Part shown: positions 1 through 7,815 of the stretch, piece after piece
How the letters are laid out: the number at the start of each line of letters is the position of its first letter
Numbering within the stretch: the stretch's first letter is position 1
Source of the DNA: Bacteroidales bacterium
Lineage (GTDB): Bacteria > Bacteroidota > Bacteroidia > Bacteroidales > UBA3824
NCBI GenBank assembly: GCA_016286055.1
Contig: JAEERW010000002.1
Location: 200,458 to 264,457, forward strand
Length of the DNA: 64,000 nt
Direction: 5' to 3'
Notes under the pieces: model-generated
Told to the model about the DNA's origin: nothing
Seen by the model: only the letters and a program-made list of their open reading frames with translations
Databases searched by the model: none
Program-made: the position numbers and the translations under genes

Positions 1-574
1 CAGTATTGAACCCGCTGACATCAAGGCTTGTAAGGCTTTCACAACCCGTAAACATACCATTCATCTTAGTAACATTATCTGTATTGAATCCGCTGACATC
101 AAGGCTTGTCAGATTATAACATTCACGAAACATATACGCCATATCAGTAACATTATCTGTTTTGAAACCGCTGAAATCAAGGCTTGTAAGGTTATAACAA
201 TTAGTAAACATCAAACTCATATCAGTAACCTCCGATGTATTAAGGTTTTCTTTTATGCCTTTGATGGAAGTAAGGTTTTCACAATCTTCAAACCACTGAC
301 TACAACTTCTAGGTCTGTATTCTTTAAACGAATTGTCAAATACAGCGGTTTTTATTTGGCAGCATACAGGTTCCCATTCTTTAACGTAAGAATCACCACC
401 GTGATCCAATTGTATCGTTACCATTTTTTCCACATCATACGCACCTTTCGGCTTTTTATCGTCATAATAAAAAGTCAAAGTGCTATTTTTGAGCACCGCG
501 TATGCTACTTTTTGTGAAAAGGCATCGATACATAGGAATAGTAAAAGAATCAAAAGTATGCTTGTCTTTTTCAT
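1..574 (-). CDS. Secreted DUF285 (BspA-like) repeat protein, C-terminus outside window
   Basis: Reading leftward from the ATG at 574 gives about 191 codons before the window ends, so the C-terminus is missing. The N-terminus is a Sec-type signal peptide (MKK, a leucine-rich core, then DAFSQ) followed by the family's N-terminal block (VAYAVLKNSTLTFYYDDKKP). At least three 26-residue DUF285 units follow, of the form LTSLDVSGFNT..NVT.M..MF.GC. It is the most downstream of seven tandem paralogues and lies 19 bp behind the stop of the gene before it. No -7 box lies in that gap, so it is probably co-transcribed from the promoter at 2198-2205. DUF285 repeats occur in surface and adhesion proteins, but the ligand here is unknown. 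Confidence 0.85.
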   Translation of the reverse strand, partial: MKKTSILLILLLFLCIDAFSQKVAYAVLKNSTLTFYYDDKKPKGAYDVEKMVTIQLDHGGDSYVKEWEPVCCQIKTAVFDNSFKEYRPRSCSQWFEDCENLTSIKGIKENLNTSEVTDMSLMFTNCYNLTSLDFSGFKTDNVTDMAYMFRECYNLTSLDVSGFNTDNVTKMNGMFTGCESLTSLDVSGFNT

Positions 575-593
575 ATCTTAATATATTTATGGT

Positions 594-2168
594 TTATTTT
601 GTTTTCTTGGTAAGGTATCCGGGGTTTTTCGTTCCGCCGTCGATGTGGGCGTAGTCTACGTCTTTGTGTTTTTTGTAGTATTTTGTTCCTTTGCCGCCTA
701 CAAGGTTGGGGCAATCTTCAAACATAAAATCTGAGTGTTGTACATTGCTTGTATTCCATCCGGCTCCAACATAGATTGTTTTAAGGTTTTCACAACCCAA
801 AAACATACCACGCATATTAGTAACCTTATCAGTATTGAAACCGCTGACATCAAGGCTTGTAAGGTTTTTACATCCCCAAAACATCCAAGTCATACTAGTA
901 ACCTTATCAGTATTGAAACCGCTGACATTAAGGCTTGTAAGGTTGGAGCAACCCGAAAACATACCATCCATAACCGAAACATTCTCAGTATTGAAACCGC
1001 TGACATCAAGGCTTGTAAGGTTTTTACAACCTTTAAACATAGAGCCCATATCATTTACATTCTTTGTGTTGAAATTGCTGAGATCAAGGCTTGTAAGGTT
1101 TTTACAGCCTTTAAACATAGAGCCCATATCATTTACATTCTTTGTGTTGAAATTGCTGAGATCAAGGCTTGTAAGGTTTTTACAGCCTTCAAACATACCC
1201 CCCATATCATTTACATTCTTTGTGTTGAAATTGCTGAGATCAAGGTTTGTCAAGTTTTCACAACCATAAAACATAATTCTCATATTAGTATCATTATCAG
1301 TATTGAAACCGCTGACATCAAGGCTTGTCAGGCTTTCACAACCCGTAAACATACCATTCATATTAGTAACATTATCTGTATTGAACCCGCTGACATCAAG
1401 GCTTGTAAGGTTTGTACAACTCGAAAACATAAAACTCATATCAATAACATTATCTGTTTTGATACCGCTGACATCGAGGCTTGTAAGGTTTTCACATAAA
1501 TTGAACATATAACTCATTTTAGTAACTTTCTCAGTATTGAAACCGCTTACATTAAGGCTTTTAAGTTTTACACACCAATAAAACATACCTGCCATACTCT
1601 TGACATTCTTTGTGTTGAAACAGCCTACATCAAGGCTTGTCAGGTTGGCACAGCCCCAAAACATACCACCCATATCAGTAACATTCTCGGTGTTGAATCC
1701 ACAGACATCAAGGCTTGTAAGGTTGGCACAGCCAAAAAACATTCCATTCATATCAGTAACATTCTCTGTGTTGAAACCGCTGACATCAAGGCTTGTAAGG
1801 TTTCTACAATCCCAAAACATACCATTCATATCAGTAACCTCAGAAACATTAAGATTTTCTTTTATACCTTTTATGGAAGTAAGATTTACACAACCTTCAA
1901 ACCAATGACTACAACTTTTTGGGTTGTATTTTTTTACCGATTCGTCAAAAATCACGGTTTTAATTTTGGATCTTACAAGTGCCCATTCTTTAATGAAAGA
2001 ATCACGGTATGGTGTCAAATTTTCCACATCATACGCCCCTTCGGGTTTGTTGTTGCCATAATAAAAAGTCAATGTGCTGTCTTTAAGCACCGCGTATGCC
2101 ACTTTTTGCGAAAAGGCATCGATACTCAGCAAAAGCAAGAGTATAAACAGTATGCTTAGTTTTTTCAT
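594..2168 (-). CDS. Secreted DUF285 (BspA-like) leucine-rich repeat protein, 14 repeats
   Basis: 524 residues from the ATG at 2168. The reading frame stays open to 2327, but that extension is arginine-rich, runs back across the 3' end of the preceding gene and lacks a signal peptide; the ATG at 2168 is followed by the signal peptide shared with the paralogues. About 14 DUF285 units precede the C-terminal block common to the cluster (YVGAGWNT, CPNLVGG, YAHIDGG, NPGYLTKKTK). Three adjacent units around 1021-1254 are almost identical in DNA (78-bp period), which indicates recent duplication. I see no lipobox and no T9SS sorting domain, so the mode of surface attachment is unclear. A -7 box at 2198-2205 suggests its own promoter. 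Confidence 0.88.
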   Translation of the reverse strand: MKKLSILFILLLLLSIDAFSQKVAYAVLKDSTLTFYYGNNKPEGAYDVENLTPYRDSFIKEWALVRSKIKTVIFDESVKKYNPKSCSHWFEGCVNLTSIKGIKENLNVSEVTDMNGMFWDCRNLTSLDVSGFNTENVTDMNGMFFGCANLTSLDVCGFNTENVTDMGGMFWGCANLTSLDVGCFNTKNVKSMAGMFYWCVKLKSLNVSGFNTEKVTKMSYMFNLCENLTSLDVSGIKTDNVIDMSFMFSSCTNLTSLDVSGFNTDNVTNMNGMFTGCESLTSLDVSGFNTDNDTNMRIMFYGCENLTNLDLSNFNTKNVNDMGGMFEGCKNLTSLDLSNFNTKNVNDMGSMFKGCKNLTSLDLSNFNTKNVNDMGSMFKGCKNLTSLDVSGFNTENVSVMDGMFSGCSNLTSLNVSGFNTDKVTSMTWMFWGCKNLTSLDVSGFNTDKVTNMRGMFLGCENLKTIYVGAGWNTSNVQHSDFMFEDCPNLVGGKGTKYYKKHKDVDYAHIDGGTKNPGYLTKKTK

Positions 2169-2197
2169 AGTGAGAAATAATTTATGGTTTGATAGGG

Positions 2198-2205
2198 CAA
2201 AGGTA
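2198..2205 (-). promoter_or_regulatory. Putative -7 box for the 2168 gene
   Basis: On the minus strand this reads TACCTTTG, an exact TAnnTTTG match, 30 bp upstream of the ATG. It lies in one of the longer gaps of the cluster (38 bp). I see no clear -33 TTTG. Confidence 0.5.
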
Positions 2206-2206
2206 A

Positions 2207-3754
2207 TTATTCCGTTTTCTTGGTAAGGTATCCGGGATTTGATTCGCCGCCGTCGATGTGGGCGTATGAGCCGTCGGTGTGGTCGTCGTCGTATTTTGTT
2301 CCTTGTCCGCCGATAAGGTTGGGGCAATTGTTAAACATATCTTTGGATCTTGTTACATTGCTGATATTCCAACCGTTACCCACATAGATTGTTTTAAGGG
2401 TTTCACAATCCCGAAACATTTCCATCATATCAGTAACCTTTTCCGTATTGAAACCACTGACATCAAGGCTTGTTAGATTTTCACAATCCAAAAACATATT
2501 CCACATATCAGTAACATTCTCAGTATTAAATCCGCTGACATCAAGGCTTGTCAGGTTTTCACAACCATTAAACATAGAACTCATATTAGTAACATTCTCA
2601 GTATTGAACCCGCTGACATCAATGCTTGTCAGTTTTTTACAACCATCAAACATACCCCCCATATCATTTACATTCTTTGTGTTGAAATTGCTGAGATCAA
2701 GGCTTGTTAGATTTTCACAATCAAAAAACATCCCCCACATAACAGTAACATTCTCAGTATTAAATCCGCTGACATCAAGGCTTGTAAGGTTTTTACAACC
2801 ATCAAACATTTCTCTTATATTAGTAACGTTATCAGTATTGAAACCGGTGACATCAAGGCTTGTAAGGTTTTCACAACCATCAAACATACTCCACATATAA
2901 GTAACATTTTCTGTATTGAACCCGCTGACATCAAGGCTTGTAAGGTTTTCACAACCCCCAAACATTCCTCCCATATTAGTAACATTATCTGTTTTGAAAC
3001 CGGTGACATCAAGGGTGGTAAGATTTTCACAATCCCAAAACATACCATTCATTTCAGTAACATTCTCAGTATTAAATCCGCTGACATCAAGGCTTGTCAG
3101 TTTTTTACAACCTTCAAACATCCAACTCATATCAGTAACCTTATCAGTATTGAACCCGCTGATATCAAGGCTTGTAAGGTTTTCGCAATCCCAAAACATA
3201 CCATTCATATCAGTAACATTTTCAGTATTGAAACCGCTGACATCAAGGCTTGTCAGGTTTTTACATCCCCGAAACATCTCCCACATATCAGTAACCTCTG
3301 ATGTGTTAAGATTTTCTTTTATGCCTATGATGGAAGTGAGATTTTCACAATCTTTAAACCAACAAGTACAACTCTTTGGTCTGTATTTTTTAAACGATTT
3401 GTCGAATACAGCGGTTTTTATTTGGTGGCATACAGATTCCGCCAACACCGAAATTTTCACGGTGTCGTTGTCTTTAACGAACACCACCGTCTGTTCGTCG
3501 CCTACCTGTTGCTTTGTGATGGATGTCTCCCATTCTTTAACAAAGTAATCTTTCCATTCTTTACCAAAGTAATCTTCATCGTACTCAATTTGAACCTTTA
3601 CCATTTTTTCCACATCATAAGCCCCTTCCGGCTTTTTATCGTCATAATAAAAAGTCAGAGTGCTGTCTTTAAGCACCGCGTATGCCACTTTTTGCGAAAA
3701 GGCATCAATACATAGGAATAGTAAAAGAATCAATAGAATGTTTAGTTTTTTCAT
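2207..3754 (-). CDS. Secreted DUF285 (BspA-like) leucine-rich repeat protein, 12 repeats
   Basis: 515 residues with a signal peptide ending near DAFSQ. The N-terminal block is longer than in its paralogues: an extra stretch of about 40 residues (with VVFVKDNDTVKISVL) lies between the GAYDVEK motif and the first repeats. About 12 units of 26 residues follow, then the shared C-terminal block ending in YLTKKTE. One unit (LDLSNFNTKNVNDMGGMF) is nearly the same as the triplicated unit of the neighbour at 594-2168, which suggests repeat exchange between paralogues. The start lies 19 bp after the upstream stop and has no -7 box, so transcription probably reads through from the promoter at 5684-5691. 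Confidence 0.88.
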   Translation of the reverse strand: MKKLNILLILLLFLCIDAFSQKVAYAVLKDSTLTFYYDDKKPEGAYDVEKMVKVQIEYDEDYFGKEWKDYFVKEWETSITKQQVGDEQTVVFVKDNDTVKISVLAESVCHQIKTAVFDKSFKKYRPKSCTCWFKDCENLTSIIGIKENLNTSEVTDMWEMFRGCKNLTSLDVSGFNTENVTDMNGMFWDCENLTSLDISGFNTDKVTDMSWMFEGCKKLTSLDVSGFNTENVTEMNGMFWDCENLTTLDVTGFKTDNVTNMGGMFGGCENLTSLDVSGFNTENVTYMWSMFDGCENLTSLDVTGFNTDNVTNIREMFDGCKNLTSLDVSGFNTENVTVMWGMFFDCENLTSLDLSNFNTKNVNDMGGMFDGCKKLTSIDVSGFNTENVTNMSSMFNGCENLTSLDVSGFNTENVTDMWNMFLDCENLTSLDVSGFNTEKVTDMMEMFRDCETLKTIYVGNGWNISNVTRSKDMFNNCPNLIGGQGTKYDDDHTDGSYAHIDGGESNPGYLTKKTE

Positions 3755-3773
3755 AGTGAGATATATTTATGGT

Positions 3774-4742
3774 TTATTTTGTTTTCTTGGTAAGATATCC
3801 GGGGTTTGATTCGCCGCCGTCGATATGGGCGTATTCTACGTCAGTGTGGTTTTCGTCGTATTCTGTTCCTTGACCGCCGACAAGGTTGGGGCAATCTGTA
3901 AACATATATGCCGACGTTGTTTCACTGCTTGTATTCCAACCGTCACCAACATAGATAGTTTTAAGGTTTTTACAATTCCTGAACATGCCCCTAATATCAG
4001 TAACCTTACCTGTATTGAAACCGCTGACATCAATGGCAGTAAGGTTTTCACAATTAGCAAACATATACCACATACTAGAAACATTATCTGTATTGAAACC
4101 GCTGACATCGATGGTTGTAAGATTTATACAAGTATCAAACATTCCACTCATGTCAGTAACATTTTCTGTATTGAATCCGCTTACATCAATGGTTGTCAGT
4201 AGTTTACAACCCCAAAACATATAAGACATATCTGTAACATTTTTTGTATTGAATCCGCTTACATTAAGAGCTGTAAGGTTGTTACATCCCCAAAACATAC
4301 GCTTCATATTAGCAACAGTTTCTGTATTGAATCCGCTGACATCAAGGCTTGGCAGGTTTTTACACAGTCCGAACATATACGACATATCAGCAACCTCAGA
4401 AGTGTTAAGGTTCTCTTTTATACCTTTGACAGAAGTAAGATTTTCACACCCATTAAACCAACGGCTACAACTTTTTGGTCTGTACTCTTTAAACGAATTG
4501 TCAAATACAACAGTGCTGATTTTGTTGAATACAGAGTACCATTCTTTACAGTTAGAACCGTAACTGTCTTTTACCATATTTTCCACATCATACGCCCCCG
4601 CCGGCTTTTGCTTTTTAATGTTATAGTAAAAAGTCAATGTGCTGTCTTTAAGCACCGCGTATGCCACTGATTTAGATTTTTGCGAATAGGCGTTGATACT
4701 CAGCAACAACAAAAGTATCAACAGAATGCTTGGCTTTTTCAT
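3774..4742 (-). CDS. Secreted DUF285 (BspA-like) leucine-rich repeat protein, 6 repeats
   Basis: 322 residues: signal peptide (MKKPSILLILLLLLSINAYSQ-like), short N-terminal block, six 26-residue DUF285 units and the common C-terminal block with YVGDGWNT, CPNLVGG, YAHIDGG and YLTKKTK. Some units read LTTIDVSGFNT or LTAIDVSGFNT rather than LTSLDV, so its repeats have diverged from those of the first three genes. The stop of the upstream gene is 19 bp away and the leader AAACCATAAA sits in that gap, partly overlapping the upstream stop. It is probably the middle gene of a three-gene transcript from 5655 to 2207. Predicted to be extracellular or surface exposed; no binding partner can be inferred. 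Confidence 0.87.
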   Translation of the reverse strand: MKKPSILLILLLLLSINAYSQKSKSVAYAVLKDSTLTFYYNIKKQKPAGAYDVENMVKDSYGSNCKEWYSVFNKISTVVFDNSFKEYRPKSCSRWFNGCENLTSVKGIKENLNTSEVADMSYMFGLCKNLPSLDVSGFNTETVANMKRMFWGCNNLTALNVSGFNTKNVTDMSYMFWGCKLLTTIDVSGFNTENVTDMSGMFDTCINLTTIDVSGFNTDNVSSMWYMFANCENLTAIDVSGFNTGKVTDIRGMFRNCKNLKTIYVGDGWNTSSETTSAYMFTDCPNLVGGQGTEYDENHTDVEYAHIDGGESNPGYLTKKTK

Positions 4743-4761
4743 ATCTTGATATTTTTATGGT

Positions 4762-5655
4762 TTATTTTGTTTTCTTGGTCAGATATCCGGGGTTTGATTC
4801 GCCGCCGTCGATATGGGCGTATTCTACGTCGGTGTGGTAAGGGTCGTATTTTGTACCTTGACCGCCGATAATGTTTTGGCAGTTATAAAACAGATATCCT
4901 GTGTCAGTTACATAGACCGTGTTCCAACCGTTACCCACATAGATTGTTTTAAGGTTTTCGCAACACATAAACATCCCCATCATATTAGCAACCTTCTCTG
5001 TATTGAATCCGCTGATATCGAGGCTTGTAAGGCTTTTACAATCATTAAACATACCACTCATATCAGCGACATTATCAGTATGAAATCCACTTAAATCAAG
5101 GTTCTGTATTTTATTACAATTATCAAACATACCACTCATATCAGCAACCTTCTCTGTATTGAATCCGCTGATATCAAGGCCAGACAAGTTTGCACACTCC
5201 CGAAACATACCTTCCATATTGGTAACATTATCAGTATTGAAACCGCTGACATCAAGGGTTGTAAGGTTTTTACATAACAAAAACATGCTGTTCATATCAG
5301 TAACCGTAGAAGTGTTAAGATTTTTTTCTATGCCTTTAACTGAAGTAAGATTTTCGCATCCGGCAAACCATCTTGAACAACTTTTTGGACAGAAATTTTT
5401 AAAGGATTTGTCAAATACAACGGTTTTAATTTTGTTGCGTACCGAGTCCCATTCTTTGGTGTAATAAGAAGTGGCGATCCTCTGAACCCTTACCATTTTT
5501 TCAACATAATACGCCCCTTGTGGCTTCTTTTTGCCGTAATAAAAAGTCAAAGTGCTGTCTTTAAATACCGCGTATGCCACGGGTTGAGATTTTTGCGAAA
5601 AGGCATCGATACTCAGCAATAGCAAAAGTATTAATAGAATGCTTAGTTTTTTCAT
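4762..5655 (-). CDS. Secreted DUF285 (BspA-like) leucine-rich repeat protein, 5 repeats
   Basis: 297 residues with signal peptide, N-terminal block, five DUF285 units and the shared C-terminal block. In the last unit the usual MF pair is LF (YLFYNC), and one unit departs from the consensus (IQNLDLSGFHTDNVADM), so the repeats are less homogenised than in the two long paralogues. A -7 box lies 29 bp upstream of the ATG in a 37-bp gap, making this the likely first gene of a transcript that continues into the genes at 4742 and 3754. As in its paralogues, I see no lipobox or T9SS sorting domain. Confidence 0.87.
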   Translation of the reverse strand: MKKLSILLILLLLLSIDAFSQKSQPVAYAVFKDSTLTFYYGKKKPQGAYYVEKMVRVQRIATSYYTKEWDSVRNKIKTVVFDKSFKNFCPKSCSRWFAGCENLTSVKGIEKNLNTSTVTDMNSMFLLCKNLTTLDVSGFNTDNVTNMEGMFRECANLSGLDISGFNTEKVADMSGMFDNCNKIQNLDLSGFHTDNVADMSGMFNDCKSLTSLDISGFNTEKVANMMGMFMCCENLKTIYVGNGWNTVYVTDTGYLFYNCQNIIGGQGTKYDPYHTDVEYAHIDGGESNPGYLTKKTK

Positions 5656-5683
5656 AGTGAGATATATTTATGGTTTGATAGGG

Positions 5684-5691
5684 CAAATATA
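5684..5691 (-). promoter_or_regulatory. Putative -7 box for the 5655 gene
   Basis: The minus strand reads TATATTTG, an exact TAnnTTTG match, in the 37-bp gap upstream of the ATG at 5655. It sits at nearly the same distance from its start codon as the boxes at 2198-2205 and 7751-7758. Confidence 0.5.
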
Positions 5692-5692
5692 A

Positions 5693-6505
5693 CTATTTTG
5701 TTTTATTGGAAAAATATCCGGGGTTGGATTCACCGCCGTCGATGTGGGCGTATGAGGCATCGGTTTGGGATGGGTCGTATTTTGTTCCTTTTCCGCCTAC
5801 AAGGTTGTGGCAATCTCTAAACATATCATTTGAAATTTCTACTTTATTTGTATTCCAACCGTTACCGACATAGATTGTTTTAAGGGAAACACAATCAGAA
5901 AACACATGCCCCATATACCACACATTAACAGTATTGAAACTGCTAATATCAAGGCTTGTTAAGTTTGTACAACCATAAAACATAAAGCCCAAATTAGTAA
6001 CATTCTCAGTATTGAACTCGCTGACATCAAGACTTGACAGGTGCGCACATCCCTCAAACATACCGTCCATATCAGTAACATTCTCTGTATTGAAACCGCT
6101 GACATCAAGGCTTGTCAGGCTTCCACATTCCCCAAACATCTCACTCATATCAGTAACCTCAGAGGTGTTAAGATTTTCTTTAATGCCTTCAATTGAAGTA
6201 AGATTTTCACAACCAAAAAACCAATAACAACAACTTGTTGGTCTGTATTCTTTAAACGACTTGTCAAATATCACGGTTTTGATTTGGCGGCATTTAGGGT
6301 ACCATTCTTTATGATAAACTATTATGTTCGATAAAGGTATTATGTCTGCTACCTTTTTTTCCACATCATAAGCCCCCTCCGGCTTTTTATCGTCATAATA
6401 AAAAGTCAAAGTACTGCCTTTAAATACCGCGTATGCTACTTTTTGCGAATAGGCATCGATGAATAGAAATAGTAAAAGAATCAACAGTATGCTTATTTTT
6501 TTCAT
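5693..6505 (-). CDS. Secreted DUF285 (BspA-like) leucine-rich repeat protein, 4 repeats
   Basis: 270 residues, the shortest complete member of the cluster. The signal peptide is followed by the N-terminal block, four DUF285 units (one with VFSDC in place of MF.GC) and a C-terminal block ending in GYFSNKTK, where the paralogues have GYLTKKTK. It starts 26 bp after the stop of the gene at 6532-7719 and shares that gene's exact leader (AAACCATAAAAATATC then TAAAAATG), so the two genes look like a recent duplicate pair with different repeat numbers. No -7 box is visible in the gap. Probably co-transcribed from the promoter at 7751-7758. Confidence 0.86.
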   Translation of the reverse strand: MKKISILLILLLFLFIDAYSQKVAYAVFKGSTLTFYYDDKKPEGAYDVEKKVADIIPLSNIIVYHKEWYPKCRQIKTVIFDKSFKEYRPTSCCYWFFGCENLTSIEGIKENLNTSEVTDMSEMFGECGSLTSLDVSGFNTENVTDMDGMFEGCAHLSSLDVSEFNTENVTNLGFMFYGCTNLTSLDISSFNTVNVWYMGHVFSDCVSLKTIYVGNGWNTNKVEISNDMFRDCHNLVGGKGTKYDPSQTDASYAHIDGGESNPGYFSNKTK

Positions 6506-6531
6506 TTTTAGATATTTTTATGGTTTGACAA

Positions 6532-7719
6532 TCATTTTGTTTTCTTGGTAAGGTATCCGGGGTTTGATTCGCCGCCGTCGATGTGGGCGTATTCTACGTC
6601 TTTGTGGTCTTCGTCGTATTTTATACCTTGACCGCCGACAAGGTTGGGGCAGTTTTCAAACATATCTTCGGAATATGTTACATTACTTGTATTCCATCCG
6701 TCACCGACATAAATTGATTTAAGGTTTTCACAACCATCAAACATATGATTCATATCAGTAACATTTTCAGTATTGAAACCGCTGACATCAAGGCTAGTAA
6801 GGTTTTTACAACCCTCAAACATCCCATGCATATCAGTAACATTTTTGGTATTGAAACCGCTGACATCAAGGCTTGTAAGGTTTTCACAATAAGAAAACAT
6901 AAGCCACATATCAGTAACATTCTCAGTCTTGAACCCGCTGATATCAAGGCTTGTTAGGTTTTTACAACCATAAAACATCCAACTCATATCAGTAACCTTT
7001 CCTGTATTGAACCCGCTAACATCAAGGCTTGTAAGGTTTTCACAGAGTAAAAACATCCCACGCATATCAGAAACCTTATCAGTATTGAACCCGCTGATAT
7101 CAAGGCTTGTTAGATTTTCACAATCCCAAAACATCCCCCACATATCAGTAACATTCTCAGTCTTGAATCCGCTGACATCAAGGCTTGTCAGGTTTTTACA
7201 ACCATCAAACATACCATGCATATCAGTAACATTTTCAGTATTGAAACCGCTCACATCAAGGCTTGTCAGGTTTTTACAACCATCAAACATCCCCCACATA
7301 CCAGTAACATTTTCTGTATTGAACCCGCTGACATCAAGGCTTGTCAGGTTTTCACAGTGAAAAAACATACCACGCATATCAGTAACCTCCGATGTGTTCA
7401 AGTTTTCTTTTATGTTTTTGATGATAGTAAGATTTTTACAATTTTGAAACCAACGACTACAACTCTTTGGTCTGTAATCTTCAAATGAATTGTCAAATAC
7501 AACTGTTCTGATTTTGTTTAATACAGGTTCCCATTCTTTACATTCAAAACCGGAACTGTCTTTTGCCAAATTTTCCACATCATACGCACCTTTCGGCTTT
7601 TTATCTTTATAATAAAAAGTTAAAGTGCTATCTTTAAGCACCGCGTATGCCACTTTTTGCGAATAGGCATCAATACATAGGAATAAAAAAAGAATCAACA
7701 GGAGGCTTAGTTTTTTCAT
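6532..7719 (-). CDS. Secreted DUF285 (BspA-like) leucine-rich repeat protein, 9 repeats
   Basis: 395 residues: signal peptide (MKKLSLLLILFLFLCIDAYSQ-like), N-terminal block with VAYAVLKDSTLTFYY, nine well-conserved 26-residue units and the C-terminal block ending YLTKKTK. It is the first gene of the seven-gene array in the direction of transcription and has a -7 box 32 bp upstream of its ATG. The 96-bp gap to hipA contains only this promoter and the leader. The units match the DUF285 consensus closely and share long DNA identity with those of the genes at 2207 and 594, a natural substrate for recombination that changes repeat number. Confidence 0.88.
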   Translation of the reverse strand: MKKLSLLLILFLFLCIDAYSQKVAYAVLKDSTLTFYYKDKKPKGAYDVENLAKDSSGFECKEWEPVLNKIRTVVFDNSFEDYRPKSCSRWFQNCKNLTIIKNIKENLNTSEVTDMRGMFFHCENLTSLDVSGFNTENVTGMWGMFDGCKNLTSLDVSGFNTENVTDMHGMFDGCKNLTSLDVSGFKTENVTDMWGMFWDCENLTSLDISGFNTDKVSDMRGMFLLCENLTSLDVSGFNTGKVTDMSWMFYGCKNLTSLDISGFKTENVTDMWLMFSYCENLTSLDVSGFNTKNVTDMHGMFEGCKNLTSLDVSGFNTENVTDMNHMFDGCENLKSIYVGDGWNTSNVTYSEDMFENCPNLVGGQGIKYDEDHKDVEYAHIDGGESNPGYLTKKTK

Positions 7720-7750
7720 TTTTAGATATTTTTATGGTTTGACAACATGG

Positions 7751-7758
7751 CAAAGGTA
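7751..7758 (-). promoter_or_regulatory. Putative -7 box at the head of the DUF285 gene array
   Basis: The minus strand reads TACCTTTG, an exact TAnnTTTG match, 32 bp upstream of the ATG at 7719. The -33 region has no clear TTTG. Confidence 0.5.
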
Positions 7759-7815
7759 ATAAAAATCTTGTTTGATGAACACTGCGATTAATTCCGCTTT
7801 CACGGCGTAAAACAA

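Noticed and set aside
780..7400. Regularly spaced short repeats resembling a CRISPR array
   Set aside because: The 78-bp period equals the 26-residue DUF285 unit and stays in a reading frame; there are no unique spacers and no cas genes.
735..7488. Many open plus-strand frames opposite the DUF285 genes (up to 254 residues)
   Set aside because: They are the antisense of the 78-bp repeats, repeat the same meaningless phrases, and lack starts, promoters and signal peptides.
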